From contig JAUPWI010000002.1 in NCBI GenBank assembly GCA_030916545.1, positions 1 to 11,120 on the forward strand: a stretch of DNA of 11,120 bases, written 5' to 3'. Every line of letters starts with the position of its first letter. Position 1 is the first letter of the stretch. This document shows positions 1-5,732 of this stretch, piece after piece. Both the position numbers and the translations under genes were made by a program. The DNA comes from Patescibacteria group bacterium (GTDB taxonomy: Bacteria; Patescibacteriota; Minisyncoccia; Moranbacterales; UBA1568). The notes below the pieces were generated by a model. It saw nothing but the letters and a program-made list of their open reading frames with translations, did not search any database and was not told where the DNA came from.

Positions 1-56
1 CTTTCTTGAGTTGATTCACTCTCCACGTAGCTGTCTTTTCCCGGGCATTTCTCTTC

Positions 57-2507
57 TTACAGAATAGTAAAGGCCGCTACTCCATCCTTGGTCTGCGGCT
101 TCATCACGCGTACCCCTTGAGTCACCCGCCCGAGAAGCGGCACTGATTTGAACGGCACACGGATAATTGTACCTTTTTCTGAAGTCAGAATCAGGTCATC
201 CTCGATATTGGCCAGACTCGTCACCAAGGCTCCGACGATATCTCCTGTCTTTGGCGTCACCTTCATGGCCTTCATACCGGAACCACCGCGCTTTTGTGTT
301 TTAAACTGCTTCAAAGCCGAACGTTTCCCATATCCGTTCTGTGACAACACCAGAAGCTCCATATCCTTGGCGTCCTTGCCAATGATATCCATACCGACAA
401 TCCGGTCTTTCTCGTCTTTCAGCTTCATCCCACGCACTCCGCCGGCATTCCGGCCCATCGGTCGAACATCAGATTCCTTGAAACGGACGGATTGACCATC
501 GGCCGTCGTCATGACGACTTCATCGCTTCCTGTCGTCGGCCATACCCAGCCCAATACATCACCTTTTTCAAGTGTAATCGCAATCAAACCACTTCGGCGA
601 ACATTTTCGAATTCATCGAGCTTTGACTTCTTGACCGTACCGTTGCTCGTCGCCATGAACAGATACTTGTACGCGTCATCCTTGTTCAGTGAAATCATTT
701 CCGTGATCTTTTCCTCCTGGGAAATCTGCAGGAAATTCACGATAGCTTGTCCGCGGGCGGTCCGGGAAGACTCAGGAATCTCATAGGCCTTGATCTGAAA
801 CACCTTCCCGGAATTCGTGAAAAACATGAGATTATCATGCATTTCGATGGTCAGGACCATGGCGATACGATCTTCTTCTTTGGTCGTAGCACCGATGACC
901 CCCTTACCACCGCGTTTTTGCACGCGATACACGGTCGGATTCATCCTCTTGATATATCCGTCCTCGGTCAAGGTGATGATCGCCTCCTCGTTCGGGATGA
1001 TATCTTCCTGCTTGAATTCGCCGATGCCTCCCTTGATGACTTTCGTCCGACGCTCATCGCCGAATCTGTCCCGCACTTCGATCAACTCACTCTTCACCAA
1101 CCCGAGGATCTTCGATCGGTGCTTCAAGAGGTCCTCCAGATAAGCGATCAATTTCAGTTTTTCCTCAAGTTCATCCTCGATCTTCTTCCGTTCGAGTCCG
1201 GAGAGGGTCTGCAGACGCATCTCAAGGATAGCGGTCGCCTGCCTTTCGGAAAGACGGAACTTCTTCATCAGGTTCACATGCGCCTGCTCTTTGTTCGGAG
1301 ACTTCTTGATGGTCTCGATGATCGCATCGATATGATCGAGCGCCTTCTTGAGTCCTTCGAGAATATGCGCGCGATCCTTGGCCTTCTGAAGCTCATATTC
1401 CGCCCGACGGGTCACGACCGTCTCCCGATGCTTAATATAGTGTTCGAGAATCGCCTTGAGATTCAGCACCTGCGGATCCACTCCGTCCACCAACGCCAGC
1501 ATATTCACATTGAAGTTCTTCTGAAGATCTGTCATGGAATAGAGCGCGTTCAAGACCTTCTGAGGATATGCGTCCTTCTTCAGTTCGATGACGACCCGCA
1601 CCCCGTCTTTGTCCGATTCATCGCGCAGATCCTTGATTCCGACTATCTTTTCCTCTTTGACCAGATCCGCAATCTTCATGATGAGTGCGGCCTTATTGGT
1701 CTGATAGGTCATCTCGGAAACGATGATCTGGAAACTCCCGGCTTTCGTTTCCACGATATTGACCCGGGCCCGCGTGACAATCGGGCCCTTTCCGGTCGCA
1801 TAGGCATGATGGATATCGCGGCTGTTGTACATGATGCCTCCGGTCGGAAAATCCGGACCCTTGATGAAGCCCATGAGCTCATCGATCGTCGCATCCGGCT
1901 TGTCGATCAAATGGCAAATGCCATCCACCAGTTCGTTGAGATTATGTGGCGGAATATTGGTCGCCATACCTACGGCGATACCCACAGTGCCATTCAACAG
2001 AAGCTGCGGAAGTTTGGCTGGGAGAACCGTCGGCTCTTCATGCACGCCATCGAAATTCGGAATGAAATCGACGGTATCCTTCTCGATATCCAGAAGCATC
2101 TCCTCGGCGATCGGGGAAAGCTTCGCTTCCGTGTAGCGATACGCAGCAGGCCCGTCGCCATCCATGGAACCGAAGTTTCCCTGGCCCCAGATAAGCGGAT
2201 ACCGCAAAGAAAAATCCTGCGCCATACGGACCATCGTGTCGTACACCGCCGTATCGCCATGCGGGTGATATTTTCCCAACACTTCACCGACCACGGTCGC
2301 CGACTTGCGGAATTTCGCGCTGGACCGAAGACCGGTCGACCACATTGAATAGAGAATACGCCGATGCACCGGTTTCAGACCGTCGCGCACGTCAGGCAAA
2401 GCACGCGCCACGATGACGCTCATCGCATAATCGAGATAAGACTGCTTGACCTCATCCGTGATATTCCGTAGCTCTATCTTGCCATCGTGGTAGTGTGAAT
2501 CCGACAT
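57..2507 (-). CDS. gyrA: DNA gyrase subunit A
   Basis: This is the breakage-reunion subunit of DNA gyrase, which with GyrB introduces negative supercoils using ATP. Numbering is from the chosen ATG at 2507 (816 residues). The catalytic tyrosine is Tyr125 in the motif RYTEAKLS. The quinolone-pocket segment HPHGDTAVYD has Thr86 and Asp90 where E. coli has Ser83 and Asp87. The GyrA box QKRGGKG at 530-536 marks true gyrase rather than topoisomerase IV ParC. A second similar loop, QKRGGSG (738-744), lies in the C-terminal beta-pinwheel, where GyrA-box-like blade repeats are expected. There is no long acidic tail: the protein ends GVAAFTIL. The frame can be extended four codons to a TTG at 2519, but the ATG has GAGAAGG just upstream and gives a normal N-terminus. 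It is the last recognisable gene of a minus-strand operon, 51 bp after the small membrane protein. Stop is TAA. Confidence 0.97.
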   Translation of the reverse strand: MSDSHYHDGKIELRNITDEVKQSYLDYAMSVIVARALPDVRDGLKPVHRRILYSMWSTGLRSSAKFRKSATVVGEVLGKYHPHGDTAVYDTMVRMAQDFSLRYPLIWGQGNFGSMDGDGPAAYRYTEAKLSPIAEEMLLDIEKDTVDFIPNFDGVHEEPTVLPAKLPQLLLNGTVGIAVGMATNIPPHNLNELVDGICHLIDKPDATIDELMGFIKGPDFPTGGIMYNSRDIHHAYATGKGPIVTRARVNIVETKAGSFQIIVSEMTYQTNKAALIMKIADLVKEEKIVGIKDLRDESDKDGVRVVIELKKDAYPQKVLNALYSMTDLQKNFNVNMLALVDGVDPQVLNLKAILEHYIKHRETVVTRRAEYELQKAKDRAHILEGLKKALDHIDAIIETIKKSPNKEQAHVNLMKKFRLSERQATAILEMRLQTLSGLERKKIEDELEEKLKLIAYLEDLLKHRSKILGLVKSELIEVRDRFGDERRTKVIKGGIGEFKQEDIIPNEEAIITLTEDGYIKRMNPTVYRVQKRGGKGVIGATTKEEDRIAMVLTIEMHDNLMFFTNSGKVFQIKAYEIPESSRTARGQAIVNFLQISQEEKITEMISLNKDDAYKYLFMATSNGTVKKSKLDEFENVRRSGLIAITLEKGDVLGWVWPTTGSDEVVMTTADGQSVRFKESDVRPMGRNAGGVRGMKLKDEKDRIVGMDIIGKDAKDMELLVLSQNGYGKRSALKQFKTQKRGGSGMKAMKVTPKTGDIVGALVTSLANIEDDLILTSEKGTIIRVPFKSVPLLGRVTQGVRVMKPQTKDGVAAFTIL

Positions 2508-2510
2508 ATG

Positions 2511-2517
2511 CCTTCTC
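2511..2517 (-). promoter_or_regulatory. Shine-Dalgarno sequence of gyrA
   Basis: On the minus strand GAGAAGG is followed by CAT and then the ATG at 2507. The spacing (3 nt) is a little short. It still supports the ATG over the in-frame TTG at 2519, because the TTG lies upstream of this element and has no purine-rich site at normal distance (the GAAGGAG further up is about 20 nt away). Confidence 0.6.
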
Positions 2518-2558
2518 AATCAAGTTAGCTGATTTGTATTCTCCTTCGCGTGTCCGTC

Positions 2559-2921
2559 TTACTGCGTTTCGTCCATCGTCTTGACCTCACCGCTCTTCCC
2601 CTGATTCTTTGCCCGCAGTTCACTCTCGAACAGGTCTTCCGTCGGAGCAGGCTCACTGACAGCGTCCAATCGGTCTCCCCTCTCCAGCAATTCCGAGAGT
2701 GATGTCGCTCCTGAGGAGCCGGGAAGTATCCGTGAAGCTTGATTCTTCATATCATCGACGGTGTCCGTTACCGCTACGGAACGCAAGCTTTCCTGAACGG
2801 AGATAAACCAGATGCCTACTACCAGGACCATCGTCACCGATACATACACGAACATATACCGACGACGGACGGCCTCCGGCTTCTCACGGATTTCATCAAT
2901 GATATCCCACAATGAACGCAT
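2559..2921 (-). CDS. Small single-pass membrane protein, unknown function
   Basis: I do not recognise this 120-residue protein by family. What is visible: a charged N-terminal segment of about 21 residues with an arginine cluster (RRR) just before one hydrophobic helix at about 23-43 (core VTMVLVVGIWFI), then a polar, low-complexity tail rich in Ser, Glu, Asp and Lys. By the positive-inside rule the N-terminus should be cytoplasmic and the 75-residue tail outside, although no cleavable signal is evident. It begins 16 bp after the stop of the metallo-beta-lactamase-fold gene and ends 51 bp before the gyrA ATG, so it is probably co-transcribed with both. The upstream sequence has only a weak purine run (GGA), no good Shine-Dalgarno. 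The start is ATG and the stop TAA. Gyrase context does not indicate a role in supercoiling. Confidence 0.75.
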   Translation of the reverse strand: MRSLWDIIDEIREKPEAVRRRYMFVYVSVTMVLVVGIWFISVQESLRSVAVTDTVDDMKNQASRILPGSSGATSLSELLERGDRLDAVSEPAPTEDLFESELRAKNQGKSGEVKTMDETQ

Positions 2922-2937
2922 AGGTCCGTATCTCAGT

Positions 2938-3597
2938 CTAGCTGTTACTCAAAAGGACGATTTCCATGATCTTTCCTTCGAGGTCCTTCTTTTTGACATT
3001 ATACCTAGAAATCGTCTCTTCCGGACAATTCCCCAATACATCGCAAAATTTCGTCACTTCCCCAAGAGACATCTTCATCCCCGGAAGAGCATAGTGCATC
3101 GGAATGGTCACCTTCGGCTCGATTTTCCGGACCAGGTCATCGATCTTATCCAGATTCAGGGTGTCCGTTCCGTCGGCCGGGACGAAAAGAATGTCCACGT
3201 CCCCTAATTTTTCGATCATAGACGGCTCGAGCTCATGCCCCAGAGCACCGAGGAAGCACAGCCTGATCTCTTCCGATTCGATCAGAAAAATCGTATTCTT
3301 CCCTTTTTCGGAACCTTTGGTACCGTCCCGAAAACTCGGAAGTCCGACCAGCGTAATACCACTGACCGCATACTCACCCGGAGCATCGAGAACCAGGGGA
3401 GAACCCTTGATGAGAGAAATCTCTGGAATATCGCGCCTTTGGTGGGAAAGAACCGCTACCTGCGCCTCTCCTTGCGGAGCCCGGAGACCGGTCACTTTGT
3501 CCGGCACATCCGTAATGATGACGACATCTTCCGTCGCCCGACCGTTCGGTTTCGTGTTTATTCTAAAGCAAAAATCACCGTAATATTGAATGTTCAT
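2938..3597 (-). CDS. Metallo-beta-lactamase-fold protein (UlaG-like, COG2220 type) with degenerate metal site
   Basis: The 219-residue product starts MNIQYYGDFCFRI, the usual opening of short UlaG-like metallo-beta-lactamase-fold proteins. Other landmarks fit: PGEY (about 73-76), the GKNTI strand (about 99-103), LGALGHELE (117-125), DVDILFVPADG (134-144) and IPMHY (165-169). The metal-binding residues look eroded. Where the family has SHxHxDH this has SHQRRDI (51-57), the usual YHD is FRD, and the Asp of LGDLGH is Ala118. Only some histidines (52, 121, 168) remain. Hydrolase activity is therefore doubtful, and a structural or binding role is possible. I chose the ATG at 3597: the frame opens further to 3669, but that stretch contains a strong promoter and does not resemble the family. 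It is the first gene of the operon with the small membrane protein and gyrA. No Shine-Dalgarno is seen; the stop is TAG. Confidence 0.85.
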   Translation of the reverse strand: MNIQYYGDFCFRINTKPNGRATEDVVIITDVPDKVTGLRAPQGEAQVAVLSHQRRDIPEISLIKGSPLVLDAPGEYAVSGITLVGLPSFRDGTKGSEKGKNTIFLIESEEIRLCFLGALGHELEPSMIEKLGDVDILFVPADGTDTLNLDKIDDLVRKIEPKVTIPMHYALPGMKMSLGEVTKFCDVLGNCPEETISRYNVKKKDLEGKIMEIVLLSNS

Positions 3598-3624
3598 ACA
3601 GCAAGGGTATCCGATTACTTCCGG

Positions 3625-3653
3625 ATTGTAGCACAGGATAATTCCCCTGTCGA
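3625..3653 (-). promoter_or_regulatory. Sigma70-type promoter of the MBL-membrane protein-gyrA operon
   Basis: Read on the minus strand: TCGACA at 3653-3648 (five of six matches to TTGACA), a 17-bp spacer, and TACAAT at 3630-3625 with an extended TGC just before it. Transcription should start near 3618, giving an untranslated leader of about 20 nt before the ATG at 3597. This supports the downstream start for that gene. Confidence 0.75.
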
Positions 3654-3685
3654 TACTCAAACAAGCCAAAAAAAGCGATCGGGAC

Positions 3686-3714
3686 TTGCAAAAATCAGCA
3701 GGACCTGTTACACT
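3686..3714 (+). promoter_or_regulatory. Promoter P1 of the rpsA leader
   Basis: TTGCAA at 3686-3691, a 17-bp spacer, then TACACT at 3709-3714 preceded by TGT (extended -10 type). Predicted start is about 3721. It lies back to back with the minus-strand promoter at 3625-3653, with 32 bp between the two -35 boxes. A weaker additional candidate, TTGACG at 3723-3728 with GACAAT at 3747-3752 (18-bp spacer), lies just downstream. Confidence 0.6.
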
Positions 3715-3720
3715 GCTTTT

Positions 3721-3846
3721 GCTTGACGTAAGAAACGTTTATTAAAGACAATTGAATATCGGGATGCTTTTAATCCCTTGGTTATCGGTTTTCGATACGT
3801 TTTTCACCTCCATTTAAAGGCACCTCGCTCCGTTCAGGTGTTTTTT
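3721..3846 (+). ncRNA. Putative attenuated leader or small RNA upstream of rpsA
   Basis: This roughly 125-nt stretch lies between promoter P1 and an intrinsic terminator and has no convincing open frame. Small stems are visible: GGGAT/ATCCC (3761-3765 with 3773-3777) and TATCG/CGATA (3783-3787 with 3793-3797). Two pairs of direct repeats could compete: TATCGG occurs at 3757 and 3783, and either could pair with the single CGATA; CACCTC occurs at 3805 and 3821, and either could pair with the AGGTG of the terminator. Such mutually exclusive pairings are typical of transcription attenuators, but short ones also arise by chance. TCACCTCC at 3804-3811 equals the 16S anti-Shine-Dalgarno core. It could instead be an independent small RNA. 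It matches no riboswitch class I know. Boundaries are predicted from promoter and terminator only. Confidence 0.4.
3816..3846 (+). terminator. Intrinsic terminator or attenuator upstream of rpsA
   Basis: AAAGGCACCT (3816-3825) can pair with AGGTGTTTTT (3836-3845), including two G-T pairs, around a 10-nt loop. The core CACCT/AGGTG is perfect and is followed by six T, then CGTTTT. It lies between P1 and P2 and 78 bp before the rpsA ATG, so it should stop much of the P1 transcription. Confidence 0.65.
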
Positions 3847-3849
3847 CGT

Positions 3850-3879
3850 TTTACAGAGCACAGATACATCGGCTTTAAT
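3850..3879 (+). promoter_or_regulatory. Promoter P2 of rpsA
   Basis: TTTACA at 3850-3855 and TTTAAT at 3874-3879, each five of six matches to consensus, with an 18-bp spacer. The -35 box sits in the T-rich tail of the preceding terminator. The start would be near 3886, giving a leader of about 38 nt that contains the palindrome at 3891-3905. Confidence 0.5.
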
Positions 3880-3890
3880 TCTTATCTTTC

Positions 3891-3905
3891 GTTCGCCGAG
3901 CGAAC
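3891..3905 (+). promoter_or_regulatory. Perfect palindrome just before the rpsA start
   Basis: GTTCGC-CGA-GCGAAC is a six-base-pair inverted repeat with a three-base centre, ending 18 bp before the rpsA ATG, where a Shine-Dalgarno sequence would be expected nearby but none is present. In RNA it would form a compact hairpin in the P2 leader; in DNA it could be an operator. S1 genes are known to be autoregulated through structured start regions in E. coli; applying that here is inference. Confidence 0.45.
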
Positions 3906-3923
3906 ATAACCCGTACAATCCTT

Positions 3924-5084
3924 ATGACTGAGACCAAAAATACAGCCGCCGTAAGCCAGATGGAAGACCTTCTCACCAAGCACCTCATCGAAATTCCGAG
4001 TGTCGGAGATGTGGTCCGCGGTATCGTCATGAACGTCTCTTCGAATCACGCCCTGATCGACCTGGGTGCACTTGGAACAGGCATCGTCCTCGGCAAAGAA
4101 ATGCGCGACGGACTCGGCGTCGACGGAAAACTCAAGGTAGGAGCGGAAGTCAACGCGACCCTGACAAGCTTCGAGACGGAGGAAGGGTATATCGAACTCT
4201 CCATCCGGGAAGCCTCCTACGAGAAATCTTGGGAAGATATCGAAGAAAAACTGAATGCCCGCGAAATCGTGCAGACCAAGGTGACCGATGCCAACAAGGG
4301 CGGGCTCATGATCGAAGTCAATGGTATCAGCGGCTTTCTTCCGGTCTCCCAGCTCTCAAGCGAACACTATCCGCGCGTCGAAGATGGCGACAAGAACAAG
4401 ATTCTTGAGTTACTGAAAAAACTGGTCGGCCAGGAAATGAGCGTCCGCATCCTCGATGCCGATCGGGTGAGCGAAAAACTGATTGTCAGTGAAAAGGCTG
4501 CTCAGAGCGAAAAAGAGCGCGAGCTGATCAACCGGCTCCGGGTAGGCGACATCATCGAGGGAGAAGTGAGTGGCGTCGTCGACTTCGGTGCTTTCGTCAA
4601 GTTTTCCGCCCCGGAAAGCGAAACGGGTAAAAAAGCGACTGAAAAACTCGAAGGACTCGTCCATATTTCCGAGCTTGCCTGGCAACTGATCGATGATCCA
4701 CGGGAAATCATCAAGACCGGCGAACACGTTTCGGCGAAGATCATCGGGATCGAAGATGCCCGGATCTCGCTTTCCATCAAGGCTCTCAAGAGCGATCCAT
4801 GGGAAAAAGTCGGTGAAAAATACAAGATCAATGACGAGGTTCAGGGAAAAATCGACAAGATGAATCACTTCGGGGCCTTCGTGTACCTCGACAAGGATAT
4901 CCATGGACTGGCGCATGTCAGCGAATTCTCGGACGTATATCCGGGACGCAAGATGGAGGAAGTCTTCTCCACCGGTGAAACCTACACCTGGCGCATCCTG
5001 TCCATTGAAGCCAAGAGTCATCGACTCGGCCTCCTCCCGGTCAAGGCCGGGGCAAAGACAAAAGAAGCGAAAGTCACTGCCTAA
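3924..5084 (+). CDS. rpsA: Ribosomal protein S1 (bS1), four S1 domains
   Basis: This 386-residue protein of the small ribosomal subunit binds mRNA and helps recruit and unfold it at the ribosome. Four OB-fold S1 domains are visible: about 25-96 (starting VGDVVRGIVMNV), 112-193 (with GGLMIEVNGISGFLPVSQL), 206-288 (VGDIIEGEVSGVVDFGAFV, then GLVHISELAW) and 300-374 (NDEVQGKIDKMNHFGAFVYL, then GLAHVSEF). A short Lys/Ala-rich tail follows. E. coli S1 has six domains and about 557 residues; four-domain forms are common in reduced genomes. The third domain has an insertion of about 10 residues (SAPESETGKKATE) before its GLVHISEL strand. The sequence before ATG (CAATCCTT) has no Shine-Dalgarno, as is also true of E. 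coli rpsA. Expression is probably shaped by P1, the leader terminator, P2 and the palindrome upstream, and by the strong terminator downstream. Stop is TAA. Confidence 0.95.
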   Translation: MTETKNTAAVSQMEDLLTKHLIEIPSVGDVVRGIVMNVSSNHALIDLGALGTGIVLGKEMRDGLGVDGKLKVGAEVNATLTSFETEEGYIELSIREASYEKSWEDIEEKLNAREIVQTKVTDANKGGLMIEVNGISGFLPVSQLSSEHYPRVEDGDKNKILELLKKLVGQEMSVRILDADRVSEKLIVSEKAAQSEKERELINRLRVGDIIEGEVSGVVDFGAFVKFSAPESETGKKATEKLEGLVHISELAWQLIDDPREIIKTGEHVSAKIIGIEDARISLSIKALKSDPWEKVGEKYKINDEVQGKIDKMNHFGAFVYLDKDIHGLAHVSEFSDVYPGRKMEEVFSTGETYTWRILSIEAKSHRLGLLPVKAGAKTKEAKVTA

Positions 5085-5097
5085 AACCGAAAAAGAG

Positions 5098-5130
5098 CAT
5101 CCCGTGCGCAAGACGGGATGTTTTCTTCTC
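5098..5130 (+). terminator. Intrinsic terminator after rpsA
   Basis: CATCCCGT (5098-5105) and ACGGGATG (5113-5120) form a perfect 8-bp stem around GCGCAAG, followed by TTTTCTTCTC. It begins 13 bp after the rpsA stop and ends only a few bases before the gmk ATG at 5138, so gmk must depend on readthrough or on a promoter I cannot see. Confidence 0.85.
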
Positions 5131-5137
5131 AACCACT

Positions 5138-5719
5138 ATGGACACCGACCACATCTTCATCATCTCCGGTCCGACTGGATCCGGAAAGGATAGCCTCATC
5201 GAGCGTCTCGGTCGACGTCTCCCACTGCAACGAATCATCACGACGACGACCCGAGAGAAACGTCCGGGTGAATCGGAAGGAAATCCATACTATTTCCTCT
5301 CCAGAGAGGCGTTCGACTCATCTGTCGAGAAAGGTATCTTTATCGAACACTCGGTCAACGAAAATGGTGCCGCATACGGGGTGACTTCCGACGAACTCAA
5401 TCGGGTCATCAATCAGAAACACCGAATCGGCATCTGGCAGACAGACTGGAAAGGCGTCCAGAGTATCAAACGACTCTTTCCGAACATATCGGCCATCTTT
5501 ATCAGCTCGCCTCTCGATGTCCTGGAACGACGCATCCGTTCTCGGGATACTCTCAAAGATGAATCCTACTTTCTTGAGCGCATGGATTATACCAAAGAAT
5601 GGCTCAAACACACCGATATTTATGACTATGTCGTCAAAAATGAGCAAGGAAAACTCGAACAGGCCGTTTCCGACGTGGAAAACATCATCCGTACACGCAC
5701 GGCATTCCCTTCCCTTTGA
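5138..5719 (+). CDS. gmk: Guanylate kinase
   Basis: This 193-residue nucleoside monophosphate kinase converts GMP and ATP to GDP and ADP in the cytoplasm. The P-loop is GPTGSGKD (11-18), with Asp18 where guanylate kinases normally have Ser or Thr contacting magnesium. The GMP-binding block is clear: TTTTREKRPGESEG (35-48), then YYF (51-53), Glu70 and the YG of AAYGVTSDEL (80-81). The lid and trailing arginine region is RRIRSRDTLKDE (131-142). The stretch IWQTDWKGVQ (99-108) stands in for the family's LDIDWQG. Length is normal. The fit to the GMP-binding motif makes another P-loop kinase unlikely, although the altered P-loop leaves activity to be tested. The gene starts 17 nt after the rpsA terminator stem with no Shine-Dalgarno (CTCAACCACT before ATG). 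tilS follows after 13 bp, so the two are probably one unit. Stop is TGA. Confidence 0.9.
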   Translation: MDTDHIFIISGPTGSGKDSLIERLGRRLPLQRIITTTTREKRPGESEGNPYYFLSREAFDSSVEKGIFIEHSVNENGAAYGVTSDELNRVINQKHRIGIWQTDWKGVQSIKRLFPNISAIFISSPLDVLERRIRSRDTLKDESYFLERMDYTKEWLKHTDIYDYVVKNEQGKLEQAVSDVENIIRTRTAFPSL

Positions 5720-5722
5720 AGC

Positions 5723-5726
5723 AAGG
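5723..5726 (+). promoter_or_regulatory. Shine-Dalgarno sequence deciding the tilS start
   Basis: AAGG, then a 6-nt spacer (CGGATC), then an in-frame TTG at 5733. No ATG or GTG in this frame lies between the gmk stop and the PP-loop motif, so this element points to the TTG as the start. Confidence 0.6.
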
Positions 5727-5732
5727 CGGATC

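Noticed and set aside
1..26. Possible next gene after gyrA starting at a minus-strand GTG (24-26)
   Set aside because: Only eight open codons before the window edge and no clear Shine-Dalgarno; an ATG ten-codon frame at 46-17 also ends at once. Bases 1-56 show no clear terminator either.
747..2348. 533-codon open frame on the plus strand opposite gyrA
   Set aside because: It lies wholly within the clearly conserved gyrA gene, has no recognisable domain and a His/Arg/Asp/Leu-rich composition typical of an antisense shadow frame.
3598..3669. 24-residue N-terminal extension of the MBL-fold protein
   Set aside because: This stretch contains the operon promoter and does not match the fold, which begins at MNIQYYG.
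3235..3726. 163-codon plus-strand frame across the MBL gene and its promoter region
   Set aside because: Antisense to the MBL-fold gene and crossing both divergent promoters; no family features.
3914..3926. TACAAT five bases before the rpsA ATG as a leaderless-transcript promoter
   Set aside because: No acceptable -35 at 16-18 bp; P2 at 3850-3879 is a better promoter. Not excluded, but unsupported.
5517..5732. Upstream extension of tilS beginning inside gmk
   Set aside because: It would overlap gmk by about 200 bp and add 72 residues not seen in TilS; the TTG at 5733 with AAGG fits the family length.
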